Assembly (NCBI GenBank): GCA_964654415.1
Contig: CAZZIP010000011.1
Coordinates: forward strand, 20,854 to 84,853
Length of the DNA stretch: 64,000 nucleotides
Reading direction: 5' to 3'
Source: Methylohalobius sp964654415
GTDB lineage: Bacteria > Pseudomonadota > Gammaproteobacteria > Methylococcales > Methylothermaceae
Under the pieces are notes generated by a model, which was not told the origin of the DNA, made no database searches, and was given only the letters and a program-made list of their open reading frames with translations. Of this stretch, positions 32,873 to 42,111 are shown piece after piece. Within the stretch, counting starts at the first letter, position 1, and each line of letters opens with the position of its first letter. The position numbers and the translations under genes are program-made.

Positions 32873-35800
32873 ATGATCGAAGCTACCATCGAATTCTGCG
32901 CCAAAAACCGTTTTCTCGTTTTCTTATTGGTGTTCGGATTGGCCTCAGCTGGCCTTTGGTGCCTGAAGAACACCCCCCTAGACGCCCTGCCGGATTTGTC
33001 CGATACCCAGGTGATCGTCTATACCCCCTGGCCTGGGCGCTCGCCCGACCTTATGGAGGATCAGGTCACCTATCCCATCGTCACCGCCCTGATCTCGGCG
33101 CCCAAAGTGACCGTAGTGCGGGGTTTTTCCGATTTCGGCTATTCTTACGTTTACGTGCTGTTCGAGGACGGCACCGACATCTACTGGGCGCGCTCGCGCG
33201 TTTTGGAATACTTAAGTCAATTGGCCGGAAGGCTGCCAGAGGGGGTGACGCCCAGGCTAGGACCGGATGCCACCCCGGTGGGCTGGGTGTTCCAATACGC
33301 TTTGGTCGACGAAAGCGGGCAGCACAACCTGGCGGAACTTCGCTCGTTCCAAGACTGGTACCTTAGGTACTGGCTGGCTGCCGTGGACGGTGTCGCCGAA
33401 GTGGCCAGCGTCGGCGGCTTCGTGCGCCAATACCAGATCAATCTAGACCCGACCAAGCTCCTAGCTTACCGGCTTGCGGTCGCCGATATCGTCGAAAAGG
33501 TGCGCGCAAGCAACCGCGACGTGGGGGGTCGGGTGGTAGAGTTCTCCGGCGCCGAATATATGATCCGCGGCTTGGGTTACATCAAGTCCACCGCCGACAT
33601 CGAGAAGATCGCCGTAGGCGTCAACCCCAACGGCACGCCGATCTTGCTGCGCGACGTCGCCACGGTGACCCTAGGACCGGACATGCGGCGGGGTCTGGCG
33701 GAACTGAACGGCCAAGGCGAAGTCGCAGGCGGCATCGTGATCATGCGCTACGGTCAGGACGCTTTAAAGGTAATCGAGCGGATCAAGGCCAAGCTCAAGG
33801 AAATCGAGCCCTCCCTGCCCAAAGGCGTAAAGATCGTTCCGGTCTACGATAGGAGCGAGCTGATTCAGGAATCGGTGGCCACCGCGCAAGCAAACCTGAC
33901 CGAAGAATTAATCGTGGTCAGCGTCTTGATCGTGGGCTTTCTGCTCCACCTGCGCTCGGCGCTCATCCCCATCCTCACCCTGCCGGTCGCCGTGCTGATC
34001 GCCTTCATCCCCATCTATTTTTTTGGCGTGGGCATGAACATCATGTCCATCGGCGGCATCATCGTGGCGGTGGGCGACATGGTGGACGCCTCCATCGTCA
34101 TGGTGGACAACGCCCACCGCCGGCTGGAAGAATGGGAACGCCAAGGCCGCCTGGGGGACCGCATGCGAGTTTTAATCGATTCGGCCAAAGAGGTCGGCCC
34201 GCCGATCTTCGCTTCGCTGTTGGTGATCGCGGTCGCCTTCATGCCGGTGTTTACCTTGGAAGCGCAGGAAGGCCGGCTGTTCAAACCCCTGGCCTTGACC
34301 AAAAATCTGTCCATCGCCATGAGCGCGGTGCTCGCCGTGACCCTGATTCCGGCTTTGCTTGCGATCTTCATCCGCGGTCGCATCCTGCCGGAGGCGCGCC
34401 ATCCGGTCAGTTTGGGGCTTAGGCGGCTGTATGCTCCAATCTTGGCGGCGGCGCTGCGCTACCGCAAGAGCTTAGTGGTCTTTGCCGTCCTGCTCGTTCT
34501 AAGCATTGCCTGGCCGTTTGCGCGCTTGGGCTCAGAATTTATGCCGCCGCTTTACGAAGGCACCATCTTGTACATGCCGACCACCTTGCCCGGCATTTCG
34601 GTGACCGAGGCCGGAAAGCTCCTGCAGCAGATGGACAAAAAGCTCAGAGCGTTTCCCGAAGTCGAGCGCGTGTTCGGCAAGGCTGGCCGGGCCGAGACTT
34701 CTACCGACCCGGCTCCGTTCAGCATGATGGAGGTGGTAGTAGAATTAAAGCCCAAAGCCAAGTGGCGGCCAGGGGTGACGTACGAGAAGCTGGTCGAGGA
34801 GATGGACCGCGTTCTGCAGTTTCCCGGCGTGACCAACGCTTGGACCATGCCGATCAAGGCGCGCATCGACATGCTCACCACCGGGGTGCGGACGCCGGTA
34901 GGAATCAAGATCTTCGGCCCCGACCTTAAAAAGATCGAGGAGATCGGCCGATCGCTCGAGATGATCGCTAGGGAAGCGCCCGGTACCCGCAGCGCCTATG
35001 CCGAACGCGTCTCCGGCGGATTCTTCTTCGATTTTGTTCTGCGCCGCGAGGAAATCGCCCGCTACGGGCTGACCGTGGAGGCGGTGAACCGCTATATCGA
35101 ATCGGCCATCGGCGGCGAGAACATCGCTACCACCATCGAGGGTCGCGAGCGCTATCCCATCAACGTGCGCTACCTGCGCGAGCTGCGCGACGATCCCGAC
35201 AAGCTGGGACGGGTTTTGGTCGACACCCCCAGCGGGGCGCAGGTGCCGCTGGCGCAACTGGCCACCTTGCGTCAGGTGGTAGGCCCGGCAATGATCCGCG
35301 ACGAAGACGGGATGCTGGCCGGTTACGTGTACATAGACGTAGCCGGACGAGATATAGGCGGCTATGTGGAAGAGCTAAAAGCGCTGATCCGCGACCGGGT
35401 CGAGCTGCCTGCCGGCTATACCCTCACCTGGTCGGGGCAATACGAGTTCATGCAGCGCGTCGCCGAACGGCTGAAAGTGTTCATCCCGCTGACTTTGGGG
35501 ATCATCTTCGTGCTGTACTATTTGACTTTCCGCTCGGTGACACAAACCTTGATGGTCATGCTAGGCGTGCCGCTGGCGTTAGTGGGGGGCATCTGGGCCT
35601 TGTACTGGCTTGGCTACAACCTGTCGATCGCCGTCTGGGTAGGGCTGATCGCGCTCGCAGGAGTTGCGGCTGAGACCTCGGCGGTGATGCTCGCCTACCT
35701 CGATGAAGCCGTGCGCCGGCGCCGGCAAGCCGGTCGGCTCCATAGCTTTCAAGACCTGCTGGAAGCCGTCCAGGAAGGCGCCATGGAGCGCATCCGGCCA

Positions 35801-36025
35801 GTGATGATGACGGGGCTGGCTAACATCGTGGGCCTTGCTCCGACGATGCTCGCTACCGGCGCCGGAGCCGACGTGATGAAGCGCCTGGCCGCTCCCATGA
35901 TCGGCGGGATCGGTTCGGCCATGCTGCTTACCCTGTTGGTGATCCCGGCGTTGTACGTCCTGGTCCAAGGCCGCCTCTCGAGCGTAAGCGAGGGACCTTC
36001 AACGTTCAAGGAGCCTCGCCCGTGA
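32873..36025 (+). CDS. cusA: Heavy-metal RND transporter, CusA-like
   Basis: 1050 aa, normal for HME-RND pumps. N-terminal cytoplasmic start and TM1 (FLVFLLVFGLASAGLW), NTPLDALPDLSDTQVIVYT, then TM4 segment SIGGIIVAVGDMVDASIVMV with the intramembrane acidic residues used for proton flow, and a second half of equal topology (PTMLATGAGADVMKRLAAPM). The GDMVDASIVMVDNAHRRLE form is that of the CusA/SilA monovalent-metal group rather than CzcA, so Cu(I)/Ag(I) export is the likely role. It overlaps the following ATPase gene by four bases. Confidence 0.9.
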   Translation: MIEATIEFCAKNRFLVFLLVFGLASAGLWCLKNTPLDALPDLSDTQVIVYTPWPGRSPDLMEDQVTYPIVTALISAPKVTVVRGFSDFGYSYVYVLFEDGTDIYWARSRVLEYLSQLAGRLPEGVTPRLGPDATPVGWVFQYALVDESGQHNLAELRSFQDWYLRYWLAAVDGVAEVASVGGFVRQYQINLDPTKLLAYRLAVADIVEKVRASNRDVGGRVVEFSGAEYMIRGLGYIKSTADIEKIAVGVNPNGTPILLRDVATVTLGPDMRRGLAELNGQGEVAGGIVIMRYGQDALKVIERIKAKLKEIEPSLPKGVKIVPVYDRSELIQESVATAQANLTEELIVVSVLIVGFLLHLRSALIPILTLPVAVLIAFIPIYFFGVGMNIMSIGGIIVAVGDMVDASIVMVDNAHRRLEEWERQGRLGDRMRVLIDSAKEVGPPIFASLLVIAVAFMPVFTLEAQEGRLFKPLALTKNLSIAMSAVLAVTLIPALLAIFIRGRILPEARHPVSLGLRRLYAPILAAALRYRKSLVVFAVLLVLSIAWPFARLGSEFMPPLYEGTILYMPTTLPGISVTEAGKLLQQMDKKLRAFPEVERVFGKAGRAETSTDPAPFSMMEVVVELKPKAKWRPGVTYEKLVEEMDRVLQFPGVTNAWTMPIKARIDMLTTGVRTPVGIKIFGPDLKKIEEIGRSLEMIAREAPGTRSAYAERVSGGFFFDFVLRREEIARYGLTVEAVNRYIESAIGGENIATTIEGRERYPINVRYLRELRDDPDKLGRVLVDTPSGAQVPLAQLATLRQVVGPAMIRDEDGMLAGYVYIDVAGRDIGGYVEELKALIRDRVELPAGYTLTWSGQYEFMQRVAERLKVFIPLTLGIIFVLYYLTFRSVTQTLMVMLGVPLALVGGIWALYWLGYNLSIAVWVGLIALAGVAAETSAVMLAYLDEAVRRRRQAGRLHSFQDLLEAVQEGAMERIRPVMMTGLANIVGLAPTMLATGAGADVMKRLAAPMIGGIGSAMLLTLLVIPALYVLVQGRLSSVSEGPSTFKEPRP

Positions 36026-38778
36026 TTGGCAAACCAGCTCGCAAACGCCGGATCGCAATCCAAGCCGAGGGGAAAACCTGGCACGACCGCCCGCTGGAGG
36101 CCCTGGCAGCAGAACTTGGCGCCGACCTGAGTCAGGGCTTAAGCTCCCAAGAAGCTTCAAGGCGGCTGGCTGCATACGGTCGCAACGAACTGCGCAAAGG
36201 CAAGGGGGTTTCTGCGCTCGCCATTTTCGCCGGGCAGTTCAAGAGCCTGGTGATCTGGGTCTTGGTCGGGGCGGCTTCGGTTTCCATCGCCCTCGATGAA
36301 TGGATAGACGGCAGCGCCATCCTCACGATCGTGATCCTGAACGCCATCATTGGCTTCGTTCAAGAGTTCCGCGCGGAGAAGGCAGCGGCGGCGCTGGCCC
36401 GCTTGGCGGCGCCCAAGGCCCGGGTGATCCGGGACGGCCGCAGGCATGAGATTCCCGCTGCCGAGATCGTCCCGGGCGATATTCTGATCCTCGAGGCCGG
36501 CGACGTTGTGGCGGCGGACGCCCGCCTGATCGAAGCCGTCCAGCTTAAAGCCGACGAGGCGCCGCTCACCGGCGAGTCGCAGCCAGTCGAAAAGCGCCCT
36601 GGAACGCTTCCTGCGGAAACGCTGCTTGCCGACCGCAGCAACCTGGTCTTTTTCGGCACCAGCATCGTGCACGGCAGCGGGCGTGCCTTGGTGGTGACGA
36701 CCGGAATGGCGACCGAATTCGGCCACACGCTTGCGCTCCTGGAGGCCGCAGAAAGCGGCGAAACCCCCTTGCAGCGCCGGCTGGATAAGGTGGGTCAGCG
36801 CCTCTTGTGGGGGTGTTTTGGGATCGTGCTATTGGTTTTCGCCTTGGGCCTATGGCGCGCCAATCCTCCGTTCGAACTCTTCTTGAGCGCCGTCAGCCTG
36901 GCGGTGGCGGCCATACCCGAGGGGTTGCCGGCGGTGGTGACGGTGGCGTTGGCCTTGGGCGTGCAGCGCATGATCCGGCGCAACGCCTTGGTGCGGCGGC
37001 TGCCGGCAGTGGAAACCTTAGGTTGCGCCCAGGTGATCTGCACCGACAAGACCGGAACCTTGACCGTCGGCGCCATGACCGCGCGCAAGCTGGTGACGAG
37101 TCAGGCCCTGTACCGGGTAAGCGGCGAAGGCTATACCCCAGAAGGGGCGTTTTTTTGCGGCGCCGTCGAAGTCAACGCCGCACAAGACCCGCTGCTTTTT
37201 GCGCTGCTTATAGCCGGCGCCGCGTGCAACGACGCAGAACTGGTGGAAAAGGACGGCCGGTTTGCGATCTTAGGCGACCCGACCGAAGGGGCGCTACTGG
37301 TGGTCGCGGCTAAGTCCGGCATTACCCGCAAGCGGATCGAGTCGGACATGCCGCGCCTGGGCGAGCTGCCTTTCGATTCCGAGCGCAAGCGCATGACCGT
37401 GATCCGCATCCGGGACGGTGAGCCTTGGGCATTTGTCAAAGGCGCCCCGGAAACCCTCCTTAAACGCTGCACTAGGATCCGCACTGCGCGCGGGGTGGAG
37501 GAGTTGACCGAGAGCGCTAGAACACGCATGCTGCATGCGGTAGAACTTATGGCCCACGACGCGCTGCGCGTCTTGGCCGTTGCCGAACGGCCGCTTTCTC
37601 AAGACAGATTGGCAAAAACTGACGAAATCGAACAGGACCTCATCCTGCTCGGCCTGGTCGGCCTTCAAGACCCGCCCCGTCCCGAGGCGCGCGAGGCGGT
37701 CGCCAAGTGCCGGCGCGCTGGCATCAAAACGGTGATGATCACCGGCGACCATCCCGACACCGCTTGTGCCATCGCCTACGAGCTAGGCATCCTCCAGCGC
37801 GGCGACGAGGTTTTGACTGGGATCGACCTTAAACGATTAAGCCAAGCAGCGCTCACCGAGCGCGTAGACCGAGTCTCGGTCTATGCGCGCGTCACCGCCG
37901 AAGACAAACTGCGCATCGTGCGCGCTTGGAAAGCGCGCGGCGTCATAGTGGCAATGACCGGTGACGGCGTCAACGACGCCCCGGCGCTGAAAGAAGCCTC
38001 CATCGGCATCGCCATGGGGATCACCGGCACCGAAGTCACCAAGGAGGCCGCTGATCTGATCATCACCGACGACAACTTCGCCTCCATCGTCGCCGCCGTG
38101 GAGGAAGGCCGAGGCATCTACGACAACATCGCCAAAACATTAGGCTACCTTCTAGCCGGAAACGCTGGGGAACTCTTGGTCATGCTGGTCGCCGCCCTGG
38201 TGGGCTGGCCGCTGCCACTGCTGCCGCTGCACCTTCTGTGGATCAACCTGGTCACCGATGGGCTGCCTGCGCTGGCCCTCGCCACCGATCCTATCGACCC
38301 AGGCGTGCTCAGGCGTCCGCCTAGAAGCCCGCAGGCGGAATTGCTCGACTTTGCCTTTCTCCGCTTCACCCTGTGGATCGGGTTGCTTACCGCCGCGGTG
38401 GCTTTGGCCGCCTTTGCCCTTGAGTATTATCGCGCCGACCTGAAACAGGCCCGCGACGCTGCCTTCACCACGCTGGTGATTGCGGAACTGTTGCGCTCCT
38501 TTGGAGCGCGCAGTAACACCCGTACCGTCTGGCAGGTGGGATTGTTTTCCAACCTTAGGCTGTTTTCCATAGTCGCAGTAAGCTTTTTCGTTCAGATCGC
38601 CATTCACCATATTCCCTTAACGCAGACCTTGTTCGATCTCGAAGCGATGCCGCTGAGCCAATGCGGGACCTGGATTCTGCTGGGGCTGGTTCCGCTTTTG
38701 GTGCTGGAAACTTGCAAGGTTTGGCGCCGCTGGCGCGGCGCTGACCAATCCCAGCAAAGTCTTTCAGGGAGATATTGA
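36022..38778 (+). CDS. P2A-type cation-transporting ATPase (SERCA/PMA-like)
   Basis: 918 aa from GTG 36022, inside the cusA stop. Motifs: TGES at 183-186, PEGL at 299-302 in helix M4, DKTGTLT with Asp342, and GDGVNDAPALKEASIGIAMG. The PEGLP sequence and overall length fit Ca2+/Mn2+ or other divalent P2A pumps rather than P1B metal pumps; no HMA domain is present. Its place as the fourth gene of a Cus-type operon is unusual and suggests a role in the same metal or ionic stress. The true ion cannot be read from the sequence. Confidence 0.9.
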   Translation: MIGKPARKRRIAIQAEGKTWHDRPLEALAAELGADLSQGLSSQEASRRLAAYGRNELRKGKGVSALAIFAGQFKSLVIWVLVGAASVSIALDEWIDGSAILTIVILNAIIGFVQEFRAEKAAAALARLAAPKARVIRDGRRHEIPAAEIVPGDILILEAGDVVAADARLIEAVQLKADEAPLTGESQPVEKRPGTLPAETLLADRSNLVFFGTSIVHGSGRALVVTTGMATEFGHTLALLEAAESGETPLQRRLDKVGQRLLWGCFGIVLLVFALGLWRANPPFELFLSAVSLAVAAIPEGLPAVVTVALALGVQRMIRRNALVRRLPAVETLGCAQVICTDKTGTLTVGAMTARKLVTSQALYRVSGEGYTPEGAFFCGAVEVNAAQDPLLFALLIAGAACNDAELVEKDGRFAILGDPTEGALLVVAAKSGITRKRIESDMPRLGELPFDSERKRMTVIRIRDGEPWAFVKGAPETLLKRCTRIRTARGVEELTESARTRMLHAVELMAHDALRVLAVAERPLSQDRLAKTDEIEQDLILLGLVGLQDPPRPEAREAVAKCRRAGIKTVMITGDHPDTACAIAYELGILQRGDEVLTGIDLKRLSQAALTERVDRVSVYARVTAEDKLRIVRAWKARGVIVAMTGDGVNDAPALKEASIGIAMGITGTEVTKEAADLIITDDNFASIVAAVEEGRGIYDNIAKTLGYLLAGNAGELLVMLVAALVGWPLPLLPLHLLWINLVTDGLPALALATDPIDPGVLRRPPRSPQAELLDFAFLRFTLWIGLLTAAVALAAFALEYYRADLKQARDAAFTTLVIAELLRSFGARSNTRTVWQVGLFSNLRLFSIVAVSFFVQIAIHHIPLTQTLFDLEAMPLSQCGTWILLGLVPLLVLETCKVWRRWRGADQSQQSLSGRY

Positions 38779-38844
38779 CCCTCAGGGAAGGCCGGCACGA
38801 ACGTGCCAAACTTACGTGACCTTAACCAACTGGAGGAAACCACT

Positions 38845-39234
38845 ATGAAAACCCACTTCAAGACCTTAAAATTGCTTGCTACCGCCTCCCTTCTGGGGAC
38901 AGTGTTGGCCCTTTCATCGTGCGCCGAGCGGGCCGCCAGGCCGGAGAGGGAACATCGCTACGGGCCTCATATGTCCCTGGAACAAGCGGTCGAGCAGGCC
39001 AAGACGCCTGCCGATCATGAGCAGATCGCGACCCGCTACGAGCGCAAAGCGAACAAGTTCTTAAAGAGCGCCCGCTACCATGAACGCCTAGCAGAAATTT
39101 ACGCTAGAACCGCTAACCCCAAGATGGCTGCCGATTCTGCCCGCCATTGCCGCGCGATCGCCCAAAAACTTAAGGAAGCTGCCGAAGAGATGAAGGCTAT
39201 GGCTAAGATGCATCGGGAAATGGCTACCCAGTAA
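38845..39234 (+). CDS. Helical lipoprotein closing the efflux operon
   Basis: 129 aa from ATG 38845 with CTGGAGGAAAC upstream. Lipobox in LLGTVLALSSCAE. The mature part is one long charged alpha-helical region (SLEQAVEQAKTPADHEQIAT; AQKLKEAAEEMKAMAKMHRE), with His and Met scattered so that the C-terminal helix carries M-x3-M-x2-M-H-x2-M-type spacing. Such helical, Met/His-bearing lipoproteins occur in metal-stress operons, but a binding role here is only an inference. A terminator-like hairpin follows. Confidence 0.7.
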   Translation: MKTHFKTLKLLATASLLGTVLALSSCAERAARPEREHRYGPHMSLEQAVEQAKTPADHEQIATRYERKANKFLKSARYHERLAEIYARTANPKMAADSARHCRAIAQKLKEAAEEMKAMAKMHREMATQ

Positions 39235-39247
39235 AGGCAAAACGCAA

Positions 39248-39275
39248 GGGGACAGCCTCCTTTAAGGTTGTCCCC
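39248..39275 (+). terminator. Hairpin after efflux operon
   Basis: GGGGACA (39248-39254) pairs with TGTCCCC (39269-39275), extended inside by CCT/AGG. No T-run follows, so termination is likely but not certain. Confidence 0.55.
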
Positions 39276-39297
39276 ACCTGCTGCAAAAGGTGATCTC

Positions 39298-39852
39298 ATG
39301 CGCATCGAACCCAAGCCTTTGCACCGCTATCCCTGGTGGCTTAGGCCGTTCTTTTGGAACCAGAAGCGCAAATACGGTAAGGTGCTCGTTCCCGCCTTGC
39401 TGTGGGGGCGGGTGCCCATGCTGTTTGCCGCCGTCGCTTTGCTCTACGGTGTTTTGGACCGGAAGCGTTCGCCGCTCGATCCGGCCCTGCGCTGCCTGGT
39501 GACGGTGCGGGTCTCGCAGATCAACCACTGCCGGTTTTGCGTCGACATCAATTCCTGGCTTTTGGCAAAGCGCACCGGCTCTGAAGAAAAGGTGCAGGCG
39601 CTGGCCGCTTGGCGCGAAAGCGAGCTGTTCGATGAGCGGGAAAAAGCAGTCCTGGAATACGCCGAAGCGATGACCTATCCCGAGCGCCGGGTGGAGGATA
39701 AAATGGTGGAAAAGCTCAAGGCCTGGTTCGACGAGGACGCGATCGTAGAACTGACGGGATTGATCGCGTTCCAGAATCTCTCTAGCAAATTTAATGCAGC
39801 CCTAGATGTCCCGCCCCAGGGGTTTTGCCAGATTCCTTCAGAGGGTCGGTAG
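39298..39852 (+). CDS. Carboxymuconolactone-decarboxylase-family protein
   Basis: 184 aa from ATG 39298. Core motif RVSQINHCRFCVDINSWLL holds the paired Cys (C-x-x-C) and a downstream acidic pair typical of AhpD-like alkylhydroperoxidase members of the CMD superfamily. Hydrophobic segment near residues 35-50 (LLWGRVPMLFAAVALLYGVL) is unusual for the family. The other part, REKAVLEYAEAMTYPERRV, is the standard helix after the redox site. Probably a thiol-based oxidoreductase; substrate unknown. Confidence 0.8.
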   Translation: MRIEPKPLHRYPWWLRPFFWNQKRKYGKVLVPALLWGRVPMLFAAVALLYGVLDRKRSPLDPALRCLVTVRVSQINHCRFCVDINSWLLAKRTGSEEKVQALAAWRESELFDEREKAVLEYAEAMTYPERRVEDKMVEKLKAWFDEDAIVELTGLIAFQNLSSKFNAALDVPPQGFCQIPSEGR

Positions 39853-39889
39853 ATACAGACCCTATCATTTTTTGGAGATAAGATCTGTC

Positions 39890-40390
39890 ATGCCCAGAAA
39901 TTGGCGAATGTGGCGAGCGAAGTGGGTCTTGATGGGCATCCTGGCGGGTGCCGCGCTCAGCGCCTGGTCAGAGGACATCATCGGCTATGCTATCGTCCAG
40001 GACGACGCAAGCCTTCGGATCCAAGGGCATATTATCCGCCTGTTCGGCATCTATGTTCCCCCTACCGACCATAGCTGCCTGTTTTCCTTTCGGCCTACTC
40101 GCTGCGCTTCCCGGGCCGCCCTAGCCCTCGAAGTCAAAATTCAAGGCTTTGTCCGGTGTCAGGCAATGAGCATAAACGAGGACGGTAGCTTAAACGCCAT
40201 CTGCTGGGTGAATTACAGCCCGTTTCGCGAGGGGGAAGACTTGGCAGCCTACCTGTTAAACCAGGGTTGGGCGGTGGCCCTTCCCGACGCTCCTTTCGAA
40301 TATCACGTATTGGAGGAGATCGCGCGTCACCGCAGCTTGGGAATCTGGGGCTTTCCGGCAGACCGCATCGGACCTCCCGGCAATCGCTAA
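39890..40390 (+). CDS. Exported staphylococcal-nuclease-like protein
   Basis: 166 aa. A signal/anchor MWRAKWVLMGILAGAALSAW precedes a small beta-rich domain: YAIVQDDASLRIQGHIIRLF, then GIYVPP, RAALALEVKIQGFVRCQAM, LAAYLLNQGWAVALPDAPF and EEIARHRSLGIWGFPAD. The order of strands and the I-R-L-F-G-I segment match SNase-like (thermonuclease) domains, but the catalytic Arg/Glu set is not obviously intact (no clear R-x-x-E after the YLLNQGWA helix), so it may have lost activity. Three cysteines suggest a periplasmic disulfide. Confidence 0.6.
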   Translation: MPRNWRMWRAKWVLMGILAGAALSAWSEDIIGYAIVQDDASLRIQGHIIRLFGIYVPPTDHSCLFSFRPTRCASRAALALEVKIQGFVRCQAMSINEDGSLNAICWVNYSPFREGEDLAAYLLNQGWAVALPDAPFEYHVLEEIARHRSLGIWGFPADRIGPPGNR

Positions 40391-40398
40391 GGGGTATA

Positions 40399-42111
40399 AT
40401 GATCGGTAAAATATTCAAAGGGAAACGAACGATGCTTTCGCAGCAGCGGCTCAGAGAGATCGCCTGGGAGATCGGCCAGCGCTATCCAGCCCGGCATTCG
40501 GTAGATTACATCGTCTTGTCTATGGTCAATCCCCACCTGGGGCAGGTGCACTGGTATGTCAGGGAAGCATCGCTCCAAGCGATCAGAGCGGATGGCCGCT
40601 TCGCCCATGCCCCCCTGGTAGTTCGCGTCTATGACGTCACGGATGTTCTGTTTGACGGGACGAACGCGCACGGCTTCTTCGACCTCGAAGTGGGAAGCTC
40701 CGCCGGCAATTATTATTTCAATGTCTCCCAATTAAGCCGGAATTACCTTGCTGAACTCGGCATTCGCTCAGGCGACGGGAGCAGCTTTGCGGCCCTTGCC
40801 CGTTCCAAGCCAGTATTCTTCGATCGTGACCGGCCAGCCGGTAATTATCAAACCACTGGGCTTTTCATAAGCAGCGCCTTGCAGAGAACATTCCCGGTGG
40901 AAAATATCTTCGATGCCCCGATCTACGAAAAAATGCACCAGGCGCTGGCTGAGATCAGAAGACCGGAAGCACTCGCCGTCGCCTTGGTATTCGCCGATGT
41001 TGGTCCGGCGACGGACAATCCTTTGAAGTCCCATATTCGGGATTTCGCTCAGGAGATCGGCAAGTTCGGCGGACACGCCCGGGTGTTTCCCCTACCGCTG
41101 GACGAGGCCGATCGAGTTTCGAGCAAATTCCTGTTGGACAAAATGGCCCCGCTTGCCGAAAGGCTGGCTTTGGACTTAGCTACCGCGCATCGCCAAAACC
41201 CTTTCTCCTTGATCCACTGCCACGACTGGTATTCTGCCGCTTGTGCGCTTACAGCCGCAGAGCGATTAGACCTGCCGCTGATCCTCTCCCTCCACTCCAC
41301 AGAGTACGAACGAGCGCACGGATACGAAACCGATCACCTCTCTGAAGCCATTTGCGAGTGGGAAGGGAAGGTGATCCAGGCAGCCTGCCTGATCATCACC
41401 CCGCATTCGTCCACCCGCCAGCAGGTAATCAGTCTGTACGGGGCGCCCCCGGATAAGGTCACGATCATCCAGGACGTGCTGCTGGAAAAAACAGCTGGGG
41501 TCTCTATCAGCCCTGGCCAAATCAAATCCGGTTTTGGCCTGAATCCGGAGGCACCGACAGGACTGTTCGCGGGCGAGGTCTCCCATGCGGCCGGCGCCGA
41601 TCTCCTGCTAGAGGCATTGGTGTACGTGTGCCACAGACACTCAAGCGTCCAATTTCTATTCGCCGGAGACGGTCCCCTCAAAGGGGAGCTGGAAGCCCGC
41701 GCTTGGCACAGCGGAATCGGTCATCGCTTGAGATTCTTGGGCGATGTCTCCAGCCAAACCTTTGCCTCCATTCTGACAGCGGTCGACTTCGTGGTGATCC
41801 CGGCACGCACTTGGCAGGACGAAGGCCTGGCGCAAATGGCGATCGACGCCGGCAAACCGGTGCTCACTACGCATCAAGCCGGTATCCGCTGTGTCGTTCA
41901 CGGACAGAACGGCTTGATCACTTATGACAACCCGGGCTCTATCATTTGGGGAATCCAGGAATTGCTTGCTAACCCACTGCAAGCCAAGATGAAGCGCTTG
42001 GCAGCGAGGAAAAGGGCGGACGAGAAAATCTCCTTGGACAACGTGGTGGCCCAGCATTGCATCTATTACGCAATCGCTTTCAAGAATCGCGTGGGGAATC
42101 TCCATGGCTAA
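40399..42111 (+). CDS. DUF4912-glycosyltransferase GT4 fusion (glycogen-synthase-like)
   Basis: 570 aa from ATG 40399 (AAGGGG upstream; ATG 40432 is a second choice). Residues about 15-165 form a DUF4912-type beta sandwich: VLSMVNPHLGQVHWYVREAS, PLVVRVYDVTDVLFDG, FDLEVGSSAGNYYFNVSQLS and AALARSKPVFF. The rest is a GT-B glycosyltransferase with LIHCHDWYSAACALTAAERL, LILSLHSTEYERAHGYE, a LFAGEVSHAAGADLLLEAL donor segment and IPARTWQDEGLAQMAIDAGK in place of the usual E-x7-E. It resembles glycogen/starch synthases. The fused domain probably binds glucan or scaffolds the enzyme (inference). It overlaps the GH57 gene by 8 bases. Confidence 0.75.
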   Translation: MIGKIFKGKRTMLSQQRLREIAWEIGQRYPARHSVDYIVLSMVNPHLGQVHWYVREASLQAIRADGRFAHAPLVVRVYDVTDVLFDGTNAHGFFDLEVGSSAGNYYFNVSQLSRNYLAELGIRSGDGSSFAALARSKPVFFDRDRPAGNYQTTGLFISSALQRTFPVENIFDAPIYEKMHQALAEIRRPEALAVALVFADVGPATDNPLKSHIRDFAQEIGKFGGHARVFPLPLDEADRVSSKFLLDKMAPLAERLALDLATAHRQNPFSLIHCHDWYSAACALTAAERLDLPLILSLHSTEYERAHGYETDHLSEAICEWEGKVIQAACLIITPHSSTRQQVISLYGAPPDKVTIIQDVLLEKTAGVSISPGQIKSGFGLNPEAPTGLFAGEVSHAAGADLLLEALVYVCHRHSSVQFLFAGDGPLKGELEARAWHSGIGHRLRFLGDVSSQTFASILTAVDFVVIPARTWQDEGLAQMAIDAGKPVLTTHQAGIRCVVHGQNGLITYDNPGSIIWGIQELLANPLQAKMKRLAARKRADEKISLDNVVAQHCIYYAIAFKNRVGNLHG

